Both the position numbers and the translations under genes were made by a program. A DNA stretch of 64,000 bases from Trachelipus rathkii (Eukaryota; Arthropoda; Malacostraca; Isopoda; Trachelipodidae), in NCBI GenBank assembly GCA_015478945.1, contig JABUQX010021282.1, positions 1 through 64,000 on the forward strand, written 5' to 3'. Under the pieces are notes generated by a model. It did no database searches and was not told the origin of the DNA. It saw nothing but the letters and a program-made list of their open reading frames with translations. Positions 25,868 to 37,873 of the stretch are shown in pieces (within the stretch, counting starts at the first letter, position 1; each line of letters starts with the position of its first letter).

Positions 25868-26266
25868 ATGAAGGTTATTACTTTTCTAAACTCCAATAAT
25901 AAAAGAATAATTTCACAAACATTCCGAAGTGCGAGCGAGCAAGACCCTCTTAAATTGCTATCCGAACCTGCTCACCCAGTAACAACCGCTTTTGCCAAGC
26001 TGAAGGAACCCTGCAAACAGCTTTTAGCAAGTCACAATGGGGTCAATCAAGAGTTAATATTTCAAATATTACAAAAGTTTGCTTTATATTTCTCTGCTCT
26101 CTTATCCTCTCTCTTCGGTCAGCTTTACAAAAAGATAACAGATTTTAAAGACAATTTAAATTATCAGGGAGAAGTCTTAGCTTTACCACCTTTAGAAGTG
26201 GTGCCCCCAAGTGATTCAATATTGATCTTGAATAACGAGGCTCACCTTTCAAGGTCAGTTGAATAG
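25868..26266 (+). CDS. Uncharacterised 132-codon open frame
   Basis: An ATG-started, uninterrupted frame of 132 codons in AT-rich sequence. I do not recognise it. The composition is mixed, with few charged runs; a leucine- and phenylalanine-rich middle (about residues 63-85) could be an amphipathic or membrane-associated helix; the C-terminal part has the dipeptide PP twice. It lies downstream of and opposite to the second integrase gene of the same arm. The equivalent frame in the right arm (37,200-37,560, -) is broken by several frameshifts. It could be a retroelement-encoded accessory protein or a chance frame. Confidence 0.25.
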   Translation: MKVITFLNSNNKRIISQTFRSASEQDPLKLLSEPAHPVTTAFAKLKEPCKQLLASHNGVNQELIFQILQKFALYFSALLSSLFGQLYKKITDFKDNLNYQGEVLALPPLEVVPPSDSILILNNEAHLSRSVE

Positions 26267-26599
26267 AACCACAAACCTTTACAATTTTTTTAGCAAAGCT
26301 TTAGAACAGAGAAGAAAAGTTGACTACTTACCTAGGAAGGAGGGTAAAAACAAACCTTGAAATTCTATAATAATGATTCCAAATTTAAATACACATCCAG
26401 CTTTCTTCGCGAATATATGTCCACTTGTTATTCAGGCCGTTTCATTCAGCTGCAACTTTTCTTTCCGCATTATGAAATAACAATCTATAAAAGAAGGAAT
26501 AATATTTTTGTTTTTTATATGTTTTTATTGACCTATCAAATCCTTTTCGCTTTTCTAACTCTTAATTAAAATTTATATATATTCGCACGTTCCTAAATT

Positions 26600-27760
26600 T
26601 TCTAAATATGGTTTCCATTTTCTTTTTTCTCGATCAGAAGCAATTTTTATTCATTTATAAAACTTTGAAAGCCGAATATCTTGGAGACAGTTTCCTAATG
26701 TTGCTTTAATTAATGCGAACTTGCTTTCATTCAAATTTTTATAGAGGAGGCCAATGGTTTGCATAATAGCGGGGCTCGTTCTTCAACGTATTTATTTTTA
26801 ACTTATCTATATGTCTTCTGGCGTTGTTTTGCTCCACTAGGACTCTGGACATCGAGTAATATTCTTTACCTAACATCAAATTCTGCTGTGCAGTGGTCTT
26901 TTTTCAGATCGGTGCTAGGTCTCAGAGTAATAAACATCAAGGTAAAAGACTGGCAAAAGACGGTAGATCTCAAAATCATGTTCTTAAAAGCAAGCTTTTC
27001 AAACACGTCAGCAAATTTCTGCCCAGACCTCTATGAAACGTTTCCTCCTGTCGTTCGATCCATCATTTCGGTGTTCTATACCGTATGGATGACAAATTTC
27101 TTCCAAAAAGCTGGCTCGAAAGTTTTGCCGTTCTTTATCGGTGATGCTGCATATAGGAATAGGAATTCATGAATGAATAAATTAATTTTTCATTTAGGTA
27201 CTTATTTCCTTCAGAGCGTATTCGCGAACATGTACTTGTTTATACCTGTTAATTAAGTGTAATAAGAATAGCAGCCCCTATCAATTCGGAAGTTTTGACA
27301 ATATCCCCATGATATAGCATCAAACTTCACAAGGACCTAATTGAAGCCACCGTTAATTTGGGTTGATACCTGCTACTTGACGTATTATTTTAACAGATAG
27401 AACAGACGGGGGCAAAAATAGCTTGACCTTTTATGCAAGTTTAAAAGACTAGCTTCAGTCTTAATGTTACAACGTTCTATTGATGCCAAAGCTGTTCTTT
27501 CTTGTGGTATTCTTCTATTATTTCTTTCTAACAAGAGGAGAGGTGCACTGCACTTTGTTTGATAATTCAAGAGATATCCAACGCATTAACCTTATTGTCT
27601 TCTTTCCGAAAATAATTTTTTTTATTAATTTCAAATGGTTTTTTCCTTTTTCCAACCATAGCAGTCAGATTTTTGTATGTCTATTGTTTTATGCTAAATG
27701 TACTGCGGAATCTATATTTCTCTTAAAATTATCGACCAATGTTTTTGTACTTTCTACCAC
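26600..27760 (-). pseudogene. Integrase gene, left-arm copy (broken)
   Basis: This is the inverted counterpart of 35,829-37,030. On the - strand the same H2C2 and catalytic-core segments can be traced, but no frame longer than about 60 codons survives. A longer frame on the opposite (+) strand at 26,759-27,172 is an antisense shadow. Confidence 0.5.
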
Positions 27761-27838
27761 AACCAGTAAGCTATAAATTAATTCTTTCGGATTTTTCTAA
27801 AATAATTTTAGCTGTATTCTCTCTATTATTTTTCATTA

Positions 27839-27894
<56 letters not shown>

Positions 27895-27960
27895 CTCTCT
27901 CCCTCTCTCCTCTCTCTCCTCTCTCTCTATCAATCTACTCTCCTCTCTCTCTCTCTCTGA
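27839..27960. repeat. (CT)n microsatellite
   Basis: This is a CT tract with CCT interruptions. The partner is (GA)n at 35,540-35,660. Confidence 0.95.
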
Positions 27961-28459
27961 ACGATAGATCAATGGTAGAGGATGGGTTTGTATTAAATTG
28001 AGAGCACCTTCGCTTTTGGTTGGATAAATGTTAATTAGATGATCACTGACTTTCATAGAAATAAGTGGGCATAGTCTGCTCCTACAACTTTTTCTGTAGT
28101 AATATGTATTAATGCATTTGTTCGTCTTCACGCAAAATGCCATAGGATACTAAATAACGTAAAAGGATATTTTGACATTTATTAACTAAATGCACTTCGA
28201 AATGCACTTAGTAAAGTAGGTCCCCTGATTTCCCTCGCTTTATAATTCTGCAAATCATTTGCATGATTAACTTTCTTTTATAAGTGATCGAAAACAGGCG
28301 AGAATTCTTATATCATTACCTGACAATAAGACTCCGTAGTTTTTGAAGAGTTTTGAAAATCCCAACAATATTTATCCAGGGGCAAATATTTCTGTTCCGT
28401 GGTTTTGTAGACACTTTGCTCATCATTGGTCATTAAAATCACTTAAAACTTTTTTCTTC

Positions 28460-28610
28460 GTATATATATATATATATATATATATACTATATATTATATA
28501 TATATATATACATATATATTTATTTATTATATAGTTATATATATATATATATATATATATAGTATCACTATGTCTATATAATATATTATATAGTAATATA
28601 TATATAAATA
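28460..28610. repeat. (TA)n microsatellite
   Basis: This is an impure TA tract. The partner is 34,890-35,015. Confidence 0.9.
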
Positions 28611-28624
28611 TCATTAATATTACT

Positions 28625-28705
28625 ATCGAATATGAATTTTTTATATTCGCGAAAACGAATACGAATATTTTTTATATTCGCGAATAAAAATATGAATACG
28701 AATAT
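28625..28705. repeat. Short palindromic ATTCGCGAAT repeats
   Basis: Words such as TATATTCGCGAA, CGAATACGAATA and ATATTCGCGAATA repeat at close spacing. The same cluster is present inverted at 34,785-34,875. No function is assigned. Confidence 0.5.
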
Positions 28706-28955
28706 TATAACAATCCATTCTTCTTATTCTATCTTCAACATAAAATTAAAACAGAAAATTAGATATCCTTAAGTTAAGTATTTTATATTTCACCAACATT
28801 ATTCTTCAAGAGTTGCTTGCAGAATTAACTTCGTTTTCAGGAATCGCGGGAGGTGGGCTCACTTGCTTTACAGTGCATCCCACCAATCTCTTTACCCAAC
28901 CTCCTCCCTTAATGAAAGAGATTTTATGTCTTTCAAATCTTTCTTAAGAGAATTA

Positions 28956-29159
28956 TTTTTTTGTTTTTTAAACAGAAGAAAACAACACCACCACTCACGG
29001 GCCAGAACCCTAATCTAGGAGGGGGTGTACTCAATTAACGTCCGAGAAGGACGGAGCCAAGGCCAAGGAGAGAATAGCTCACAATTCTCCCATTCCGACA
29101 GTTGCGAACCTGGGACCTCGATTTGGTTGGCGATGCTCTACCACTGAGCTACCGGGGGC
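28956..29159 (-). mobile_element. tRNA-derived SINE, left-arm copy
   Basis: This is the reverse-strand counterpart of 34,339-34,539. It has the A-box word (TAGCTCAGTGGTAGAGC on the - strand), the B-box word GGTTCGCAACT, and the 3' tail GCCCGTGAGTGGTGGTG (28,986-29,002). The poly(A) end is degraded into a T-rich stretch. Confidence 0.75.
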
Positions 29160-29322
29160 TTTTTTGTATAAATAAATATAAAATATAAAAAAACATATAC
29201 CAATATATACACATATACAAATACATAGCATATACATACGCATATACATATAATATTATTATCATTATTAATATTATTATTAAAAAGCTAAAACTTTATT
29301 TCATCATCAATCACTACTAATC

Positions 29323-29345
29323 ACTATATTTTATTATTATTATTA

Positions 29346-29419
<74 letters not shown>

Positions 29420-29471
29420 TATATTATTATATTATTATATATTATATATTTATTATTATTATTATATTATA

Positions 29472-29569
<98 letters not shown>

Positions 29570-29570
29570 G
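29323..29570. repeat. (ATT)n microsatellite
   Basis: This long ATT trinucleotide array of about 250 bp has one AT-rich interruption. The partner is (AAT)n at 33,911-34,190. Confidence 0.95.
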
Positions 29571-29788
29571 ATAGTTCAATTTATCCTCTCCAAATTCACA
29601 TTCTTTTCATTCAAACAAATTTTAAAATAAGCTAATCTTTTGAATATTCTCTCAAGTAATATCACTTGTTCATTTACCGTCTGCTAGACTACAAGTATGT
29701 CAGCTAAATACAAATCCTTCTGAACATTATTACACATAAATCTGAAAACAGGAGGGTTATTTTTGTGCCCATCGGTAACACTGTCTGC

Positions 29789-29790
29789 CC

Positions 29791-29821
<31 letters not shown>

Positions 29822-29828
29822 TTTTTTT
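29789..29828. repeat. Poly(A)/poly(T) tract
   Basis: About 30 A are followed by C and 8 T. The partner is a poly(T) tract at 33,656-33,681. Both may be retroposon tails. Confidence 0.85.
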
Positions 29829-30223
29829 CGAGCCTGACACATTCCTGCTTGATTCTTTTTGTAAAAATGACCTAAATCACCTACGTTTTCGGGGGCGTCA
29901 CCTATTTTTTATCACTTTGTAATATGGAGGGATGAAAGGATTATTTTAGCCTTTGCATTTCTTCTGAGGGGCTAGAGAGGTAAAAATTCTAAAACATGAA
30001 CATTTGTTGCATGGTGTAAGATTTTTGGAGGGACATATTGCCCCTTTTAAATTGAAGAATAATATCATTAAAAATGACGATTTTCCATTGATTTTTCCAC
30101 AAATGTTTCACATAATTTTTCTTACATTATTCCAAGCTATCCAAGCCCCCCCTCAGTGGCGTGCAGCATCGAATTAGCCCTAACTTAATTAAACACTAAT
30201 GTAGCAAACTGGAAATTAACTTA

Positions 30224-31510
30224 ATGGATAACAAAGAGAAGTCCACAGTTCCAGACCAGCTGTACCACGTTCTTAGAAGGAGTGCGCGTGGAAGAGGTAA
30301 TATTGGAAGAAGTACGAAAATGTTGCACTCAAACACTGTCTCATTATTAGCCCAATTATACAGGCAACTTAGTGGTAGATATGAAACTTTTGGACTCATA
30401 TTACTTTAATGGGCAATGGAGAACACTTAACGGTGTTGGCACCGGAATAGTTGAGTGTTGAAAAGCAGTGGAAATCAAGATCAGTGCAAGATACAGGCAG
30501 ATAACGCTACAGTAGGTGATTGCTAAAAAGAATGAGTACACTCCAGCATGCCTACCGTTGGGCATGAACTACTCAGTGGAGACCAAAGCAATTTTTGCAA
30601 TTTTGGAGATGACGTAAGTGAGACGTTTGCAACAACCAGTTTTTGTTTTCAATGTTTTTGCACACAGTGCAGTGACCAGCAGAAAGTTATCATTGGAAGA
30701 TGTCATTAAAATTGCTGGATAGGATCAAACTCCATAAAGTTGTTGAAAAAGAAGGTGAAGAAACATCAGAAGTTCGAAAGGATTAGTCATTATTGAATGA
30801 TCATTATAGATATCGCGAAGATTTTTTAATGAACTGACCAGTGCTAGTGAAAAAGGTTGCGAGCAAACAACCTGTAACTGATTGTAAAGTTTTTTTTTTG
30901 CCGGTAAAAAGTGGGATTCAAACAATTGGTAAACATAATGTCGATATCCACAAAAATTGAAACACATATTGAAGAAATAAGGTTATTAGAAGCAATATCA
31001 AGATATATATGCACCCGCAAGATCTATGCTGTTATACCAGGAGGTTGTGTTAGGACCTGTTTAAAATGTTAACTGATTAAAATTGATCACAGAGTAATAT
31101 TTCCACCAGTACGAAAGGTAGTGTGAAGAATTCTTTTGAATTAGATACTGCAGATGTCATGGCAATGCCGAAAACACAAAGAAGCCACATTGCATGTTTG
31201 CGTCGCTGCCGCATCACTGCAGTAAGAGGCTGCATACGCAAATTAATGACAAATCTGCAAAGGTTATTGTCTGACGTATTTGAACCACCACATGTTACCA
31301 GGTCTTTGAACGTTCCCCTCTATAAAATAATGACTGATAACGAAGTGGAATTTAGGAGTCACAAGTTTGAAGAAATGATACTAAATTACGGGAATATATA
31401 TTATATATATATATATATATATAATATATATATATTATATATATATATAATATATATATATTATATTATATAATATAATATAATACTATAGGTATAGTAT
31501 ATATATATAT

Positions 31511-31541
<31 letters not shown>

Positions 31542-31736
31542 TAGTCTTACAAGATCTAGTAACGGTCGGTGGAGCGCGCTAATTGAACGTTTGCGGAATT
31601 CTTAAGAATATCGTACTGAAAAAGAACTGTATTGGGACGATTTTTACAGAAAACATTGCTGACATACAACAATAGCAATGCACTAAGAGGTTTAGATGTC
31701 ACCAGTAGAAAGCTAATGACAGAACGATTTACTAGA
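30224..31736 (+). pseudogene. Retroviral-type integrase gene cut by the palindrome centre, left copy
   Basis: The frame starts at 30,224 (MDNKEKSTVPDQLYHVLR) just after AACTTA. Further on, in shifting frames, come a region with VFNVF and KLLKKKVKKHQKFERISHY (near 30,640-30,800) and a zinc-binding-like segment around LLEAISR... VRTCLKC (near 30,985-31,065). A catalytic core follows: LDTADVMAMPKTQ (31,138-31,176, first Asp), then KIMTDNEVEFRSHKFEEM (31,325-31,378, second Asp), and after a (TA)n insertion SSNGRWSALIERLRNS (31,555-31,605, candidate Glu). The pattern fits the DDE core of gypsy-like or Ginger-like integrases. The reading frame simply runs into the palindrome centre, so the C-terminus is missing. 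No reverse transcriptase is visible upstream. Confidence 0.5.
31397..31545. repeat. (TA)n microsatellite inside the integrase gene
   Basis: This impure TA tract splits the catalytic core between the second Asp and the Glu. The partner in the right arm is 31,961-32,120. Confidence 0.9.
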
Positions 31737-31737
31737 A

Positions 31738-31759
31738 GGGAATGATGTTACCCATTCCC
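31738..31759. other. Centre of symmetry of the palindrome
   Basis: GGGAATG (31,738-31,744) and CATTCCC (31,753-31,759) are exact reverse complements around an 8-nt loop. Between this hairpin and the exactly paired outer arms lie about 9 mismatched bases on each side, so the arms meet with essentially no spacer. The centre falls inside an integrase reading frame, not at an element boundary. Confidence 0.85.
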
Positions 31760-31959
31760 CAGGAAGTATCGTTCTTGTCATTAGCTTTCTACTGGTACAT
31801 TTACTAAACTCTTAGTGCATTGCATTGTTGTATGTCAGCAATGTTTTCTGTAAAAATCGTCCCAATACAGTTCTTTCAGTACGATATTCTTTTCAAGAAT
31901 CCTGCAAACGTTTCAATTAGCGCCGCTCCACCGACCCGTTTACTAGATCTTGCTACAGA

Positions 31960-32025
<66 letters not shown>

Positions 32026-32026
32026 C

Positions 32027-32098
<72 letters not shown>

Positions 32099-33272
32099 AT
32101 ATATATATTTATATATATATATTCCCGTAATTTAGTATCATTTCTTCAAACTTGTGACTCCTAAATTCCACTTCGTTATCAGTCATTATTTTATAAGGGG
32201 AACGTTCAAAGACTGGTAACATGTGGTGTTCAAATACGTCAACAAAACTCTTTGCAGATTTGTTCATTAATTGCGTAACTGCAGCCCTCTTACTGCATGA
32301 TGCGCAGCGGAACCAAACATGCAATGTGGCTTCTTTTTGTGTTTTTCCGGCATTGCCATGACATCATGCAGTATCTAATTCAAAAAGAATCTTTCACCTT
32401 ACCTTTTTCGTACTGGTTGGAAATATTACTCTGTGATCAATTTTAATCAGTTAACATTTTAAACAGGTCCTACACACCTCCTGTATAACAGCATAGATCT
32501 TCGGGTGCCATATATATCTTGATATTGCTTCTAATAACTTATTTCTTCCAATATGTGTCAAATTTTGTGGATTATAACACTTATGTTTACCAATTGTTTG
32601 AATCCCACTACCGCACTACAATCAGTACAGTTGTTTGCTCCAACCTTTTTCACTAGCACTGGTCAGTTCATTAAAAAATCTTCGCGATATCTATAATGAT
32701 CATTCAATAATGACTAATCCTTTCGAACTTCTGATGTTTCTTCACCTTCTTTTTCAACAACTTTATGGAGTTTGATCTATCCAGCAATTTAATGACATCT
32801 TCCAATGCAATCAACTTTCTCTGGTCACTAGCACTGTGTGCAAAAACATTGAAAACAAAAACTGTTGTTGCAAACGTCTCACTTACGTCATCTCCAAAAT
32901 TCAAAAATTGCTTTGGTCTCCACTGAGTAGTTCATGCCCAACGGTAGGCATGCTGGAGTGTACTCATTCTTAGCAATCACCTACTGTAGCGTTATCTGCC
33001 TGTATCTTGCACTGATCTTGATTTCCACTGCCTTTCAACACTCAACTATTCCGGTGCCAACACCGTTAAGTGTTCTCCATTGCCCATTAAAGTAATATGA
33101 GTCCAAACAGTTTCAAATCATCTACCACTGGTTGCTGTATAAGGCTAATAACTGAGACCGTGTTGAGAAATGCACATTTTCGTACTTCTCCAATATATAC
33201 CTCTTTCCACGCGACTCCTCTAAGAACGTGGTTACAGCTGAGTCTGGAACTGTGACTTCTCTTTGTTATCAT
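31760..33272 (-). pseudogene. Retroviral-type integrase gene cut by the palindrome centre, right copy
   Basis: This is the inverted counterpart of 30,224-31,736. Readable - strand blocks are 33,272-33,087 (N-terminal part), 32,904-32,704 (ending KKKVKKHQKFERISHY) and 32,324-32,109 (LHVWFRCASCSKRAAVTQLM... through KIMTDNEVEFRSHKFEEM). In this copy the middle of the core is more continuous than in the left arm. Frameshifts fall at other places than in the left copy. Confidence 0.5.
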
Positions 33273-33909
33273 TAAGTTAATTTCCAGTTGCTACATATTT
33301 TTATTATTTAGGGCTATTCGAGTTGAGATGAGGGGGGGCTGGAAGCTGGAATATGTAGAAAATTAGTGAAAAATTTTTGGAAAAAAAATGGAAAATCGAT
33401 CATTTTTAATGATATTTTTTCAATTTAAAGGGGCAAATCCCTCCAAAATCTACCACCTTGCAACAAATGTTCATGTTTTAGAAATTTTTACCTCCCTAGC
33501 CCCTCAGAAGAAATGCAAAGGCTAAAATAATCCTTTTCATCCCTCCATATTATCAAAAGTGATAAAAATAGGTGGCCGCCCCCGAAAACGGTAGGTGATT
33601 TAGGTCATTTTACAAAAGAATCAGCAGGAATGGTGTCAGGGCTCGAAAAAAAAAGTTTTTTTTTTTTTTTTTTTTTTTTTTGCAGACCAGTGTTACCGAT
33701 GGGCTACAAAAATAACACCTCCTGTTTTCAAAGATTTATGTGTATAATGTTAGAAGGATTTGTATTTAGCTGACATACTTGTAGTCTAGCAGACGGTAAA
33801 TGAACAAGTGATATTACTTGAGAGAATATTCAAAAGATTAGCTTATTTTAAAATTTGTTTTGAATTGAAAAGAATGTGAAATTTTGGAGAGGAAAATTGA
33901 ACTATCTTA

Positions 33910-34190
<281 letters not shown>

Positions 34191-34338
34191 ATGATGAAAT
34201 AAAGTTTTTAGCTTTTTAATTAATATATTAATAATGATAATAATATTATATGTATATGCGTATGTATATGCTATGTATTTGTATATGTGTATATATTGGT
34301 ATATGTTTTTTTATATTTTATATTTATTTATACAAAAA

Positions 34339-34539
34339 GCCCCCGGTAGCTCAGTGGTAGAGCAATCGCCAAACAAATCGAGGGTCCCAGGTTCGCAACT
34401 GGTCGGATGGGAGAATGTGAGCTATTCTCTCCTTGGCCTTGGCTCCGTCCTTCTCGGACGTTAATTGAGTACACCCCCTCCTAGATTAGGGTTCTGCCCG
34501 TGAGTGGTGGTGTTTTTTCTTCTGTAAAAAAAAAAAAAA
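34339..34539 (+). mobile_element. tRNA-derived SINE, right-arm copy, with LINE-like 3' tail
   Basis: It begins GCCCCCGGTAGCTCAGTGG, a near-perfect tRNA 5' half with the A box TAGCTCAGTGGTAGAGC. The B box is GGTTCGCAACT (34,390-34,400). A tRNA-unrelated body (GAATGTGAGCTATTCTCTCC, TTGGCCTTGGCTCCGTCC) follows, then a tail TTGAGTACACCCCCTCCTAG ... GCCCGTGAGTGGTGGTG (34,496-34,512) and poly(A) (34,526-34,539). The structure is promoter, body, LINE-type tail, poly(A). The tail matches the 3' end of the LINE at 55-58 kb. It is not a functional tRNA, because the 3' half does not close an acceptor stem. Confidence 0.8.
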
Positions 34540-34885
34540 TATTCTGTCTTTTATTAGAGGTTGACGGGATTTTAAGAACTCCTTTCCAAAGGGCGGTGGT
34601 TGGGGTAAGAGATTGGTGGGATGCACTGTAAGAGTGAGCCCACATCCCGCATCCTGAAAACGAAGTTAATTCTGCAACCAAACTCTTGAAAGAAATAATG
34701 TTGGTGAAATATAAAATACTTAACTTAAGGATATCTAATTTTCTGTTTTAATTTTATGTTGAAGATAGAATAAGAAGAATGGATTTTATAATATTCGTAT
34801 TCATATTTTTATTCGCGAATATAAAAAAATATTCGCATTCGGCTTCGCGAATATAAAAAATTTATATTCCTTCCATTTTTAATAA

Positions 34886-34889
<4 letters not shown>

Positions 34890-34917
<28 letters not shown>

Positions 34918-35015
34918 CTATATATATATCATATATATATATAGATATATATATATATATACTATATATAATATATATATATATATATTATATATATCAT
35001 ATATATATTATAATA
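34890..35015. repeat. (TA)n microsatellite
   Basis: This impure TA tract is the partner of 28,460-28,610. Confidence 0.9.
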
Positions 35016-35041
35016 TACGAAGAAAAAAGTTTAAGTGATTA

Positions 35042-37030
35042 ATGACCAATGATGAGCAAAGTGGTCTCCAAAACCACGGAACAGAAATATTTGCCCCTTG
35101 GATAAATTATTGTTGGGATTTTCAAAACTCTTCAAAAACTAGGAGTCTTATTGTCAGGTTTAATGATATATCAAAGAATTCTCGCCTGTTTTCGGATTCA
35201 CTTATAAAAAGAAAAGTTAATCATGCAAATGATTTTGTCAGAATTATAAATCGAGGCGAAATCAGGGACCTTACTTTACTAGTGCATTCGAAGTGCATTT
35301 AGTTAATAAATGTCAAAATATCCTTTTACGTTATTTAGTTATCCTATGGCATTTTTTTTTGGGCGTTGAAGACCGAACAATGCATAATACATTATTACTA
35401 CAGAAAAAAGTTGTAGGACAGGACTCATGCCCACTTATTTCTATGAAGTCAGTGATTCATCTAATTAACATTCATCCAACCAAAAGGCGAAGGTGCTCTC
35501 AATTAATACAACCCATCCTACCAGTTGATCTATCGTTCAGAGAGAGAGAGAGATAGATAGATAAGAGAGAGAGAGAGAAGAAGAAGAGAGAACGAGAGAG
35601 AGAGACGAGAGAGAAGAGAGAGAGATGAAGAGAGAGAGGAGAGAAGAGAGAGAGAGGAATAATGAAAAATAATAGAGAGAATACAGCTAAAATTATTTTA
35701 GAAAAATCAAGAATTAATTTACTTACTGGTTGTGGTAGAAATACAAAAACATTGGTCGATAATTTTAAGAGAAATATAGATTCGCAGTAATTTAGCAAAA
35801 ACAATAGACATACAAAAATCTGACTGCTATGTTGGAAAAAGGAAAAAACCAATTTGAAATTAATAAAAAAAATTATTTTCGGAAAGAAGAAATAGAGTTA
35901 ATCGTGGATATCTCCTTGAATTATACCAAAGTGCATGCACCTCCCTCTTGTTTAGAAGAAATAATAGAAGAATACCACAAGAAAGAACAGCTTGGCATCA
36001 ATAGAACGTTAGTAAACATTAAGACTGAGCTAGTCTTTAAAACTATCCATAAAAGGGTCAAGCTATTTTTGCCCGTCTGTTCTATCTGTTAAAATAATAC
36101 GTCAGTAGCAGGTATCAACCCAAATTACGGTGCCTTCAATTAGGTCACTGTGAAGTTTGATGCTATATATGGGGATATTTCAAAACTTCCGAATGATAGG
36201 GGCTGCCTATTCTTATTTACACTAATTAACAGGTATAACAAGTACATGTTCGCGATACCTCTGAAGGAAATAAGTACCAATGAAAAATTAAATTTATTCA
36301 TTCATGAATTCTATCCTATATGCAGCATCACCGATAAAGAACCAAACTTTCCGAGCCAGCTTTTGGAAGAAATTTGTCATACCATAGGTATAGAACACCG
36401 AAAAACCTGTGGATCGAAACCCAGAGGAAACGGTTTCATAGAGGTCTGCCATAGAAATTTGCTGACTGTTTGAAATGCTTGCTTTAAGAACATGATTTGA
36501 GATCTACCGTCTGGCCCAGTCTTTTACCTATGATTTTATTTACTCTGAGACTAGCACCGATCATGAAAAAAAGACACTGCACAAGCAGAATTGATGTTAG
36601 GTAAGAATATTTCGATGTCCAGAGTCCTAGTGGAGCAAACAACGCCAGAGACATATAGATAAGTTACAATAAATACGTTGAAGAACGAGCCCCGCTATTA
36701 TCAAAACCATTGCCTCCTCTATAAAAATTTGAATGAAGCCAAGTTCGCATTAATTAAGCAACATTAGGAAACTGTCTCCAAGATATGTCGGCCTTTCAAA
36801 GTTTTATAAATGAATAAAAATTGCGTTCTGATCGAGAAAAGAAATGGGAAACCATATTTAGAAAATTTTAGGAACGTGCGAATATATAAAAATTTATTAG
36901 ATTTAAAGCGAAAAGGATTTGAAGTAAATAAAAAAACTATAAAAAACAAAAATATTATTCCTTCTTTTATAGATTGTTATTTCATAATGCGAAGAAAAGT
37001 TGGCAGCTGATGAAACCTGAATAACAAGTG
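35042..37030 (+). pseudogene. Ty3/gypsy-like integrase region, right-arm copy
   Basis: Three blocks in one orientation look like a retroelement pol C-terminus. Block one, 35,829-36,092, carries an HHCC-like zinc-binding module: H in EEYHKKE, then GINRTL..IKTEL, then FLPVCSIC. Block two, 36,150-36,473, carries an integrase core: GDISKLPND (first Asp), FTLINRYNKYMFAIPLKEIS, SITDKEPNFPSQLLEEIC (second Asp), then IEHRKTCGSKPRGNGFIE (Glu) and HRNLL. Block three, 36,810-37,010, is lysine-rich (KPYLENFRNVRIYKNLLDLK) and could be a C-terminal part. An open frame at 35,042-35,302 upstream is unrecognised. A (GA)n tract and frameshifts separate the blocks. RT and RNase H motifs were not found, and no LTR pair brackets it. 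Confidence 0.6.
35540..35660. repeat. (GA)n microsatellite
   Basis: This is a GA/GAGA tract with GATA interruptions. The partner is (CT)n at 27,839-27,960. Confidence 0.95.
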
Positions 37031-37199
37031 GACATATATTGCAAAAAGGTGTATTTAAATTGGAAATCAATTATTATAGATTTTCAAGTTGTTTTACCCT
37101 CCCTTCCGTAGTAGTCACTTTTCTTCTCTGTTCTAAACTTTGCTAAAAAAATTGTAAGGTTTGTGGTTCTATTCAACTGACCTTGAAAGGGTGAGCCTC

Positions 37200-37560
37200 G
37201 TTATTCAAGATCATATTGAACACTTGGGGGCACCACTCTACAGGTGGTAGCTAAGACTTCTGCCCTATAATTTAATTGTTCTTTAAAATCTGTTATCTTT
37301 TTGTAAAGCTGACCGAGAGAGAGGATAGAGCCAGAAGAAATAAAACAAAACCTTTTGTAATATTTGAAATATTAACTCTTGATTGACCCCATTGTGACTT
37401 TCTAAGCTGTTGCAGGGGTTCTCAGCTTGGCAAAAGCGGTTGTTACTGGGTGAGCAGTGTTCGAGATAGCAATGTTAAGAGGTCTTGCTCCTCGCACTTC
37501 GAATGTTTGTGAAATTATTCTTTTATTATGGAGTTAGAAAAAGTAATAACCCTTCATTTA
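37200..37560 (-). pseudogene. Broken counterpart of the 132-codon frame
   Basis: On the - strand this is the inverted copy of 25,868-26,266. The peptides NNKRIISQTF, AHPVTTAFAKL and LGQLYKKITDFK are conserved, but several indels break the frame. Confidence 0.35.
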
Positions 37561-37742
37561 ATTATTTAAATATAACCATTGATTGTATAAAAGAAAAGAA
37601 ATTATCCTTTTGTTGATGATCTTAATAGAGAGTGATTTTAATAAAGATGTCAAAAGACTACTTTTTAATTACCAACTTTTTATTAATCATATGAGAACTG
37701 TGATTGCTTTGATTGTCTCTATATAAATTAAAGAGATCACAA

Positions 37743-37745
37743 TGT

Positions 37746-37797
<52 letters not shown>

Positions 37798-37800
37798 GAG

Positions 37801-37870
<70 letters not shown>
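37743..37870. repeat. (AC)n-(TA)n compound microsatellite
   Basis: A short AC run is followed by nearly pure TA. The partner is 25,560-25,672. Confidence 0.9.

Positions 37871-37873
<3 letters not shown>

Larger units (their letters stand above)
20870..31744 (+). repeat. Giant palindrome, left arm
   Basis: This arm is the reverse complement, with many small indels, of 31,753-42,246. Anchors seen by eye: LTR 20,870-21,450 with 41,690-42,240; (AAT)n 22,015-22,130 with 41,080-41,215; hAT terminus 25,115-25,187 with 38,179-38,250; the segment at 25,700-25,800 with 37,617-37,740; (CT)n 27,839-27,960 with (GA)n 35,540-35,660; SINE 28,956-29,159 with 34,339-34,539; (ATT)n 29,323-29,570 with 33,911-34,190. 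CCAGTAGAAAGCTAATGAC at 31,702-31,720 pairs exactly with 31,777-31,795. Confidence 0.9.

Noticed and set aside
26759..27172. 137-codon frame on the + strand
   Set aside because: It is the antisense of the second integrase gene, whose protein motifs are readable on the other strand in the right arm.
34339..34410. A functional tRNA gene
   Set aside because: The A and B boxes are good, but no 3' acceptor half pairs with the 5' end, and a long body with a LINE-like tail and poly(A) follows. It is a SINE.
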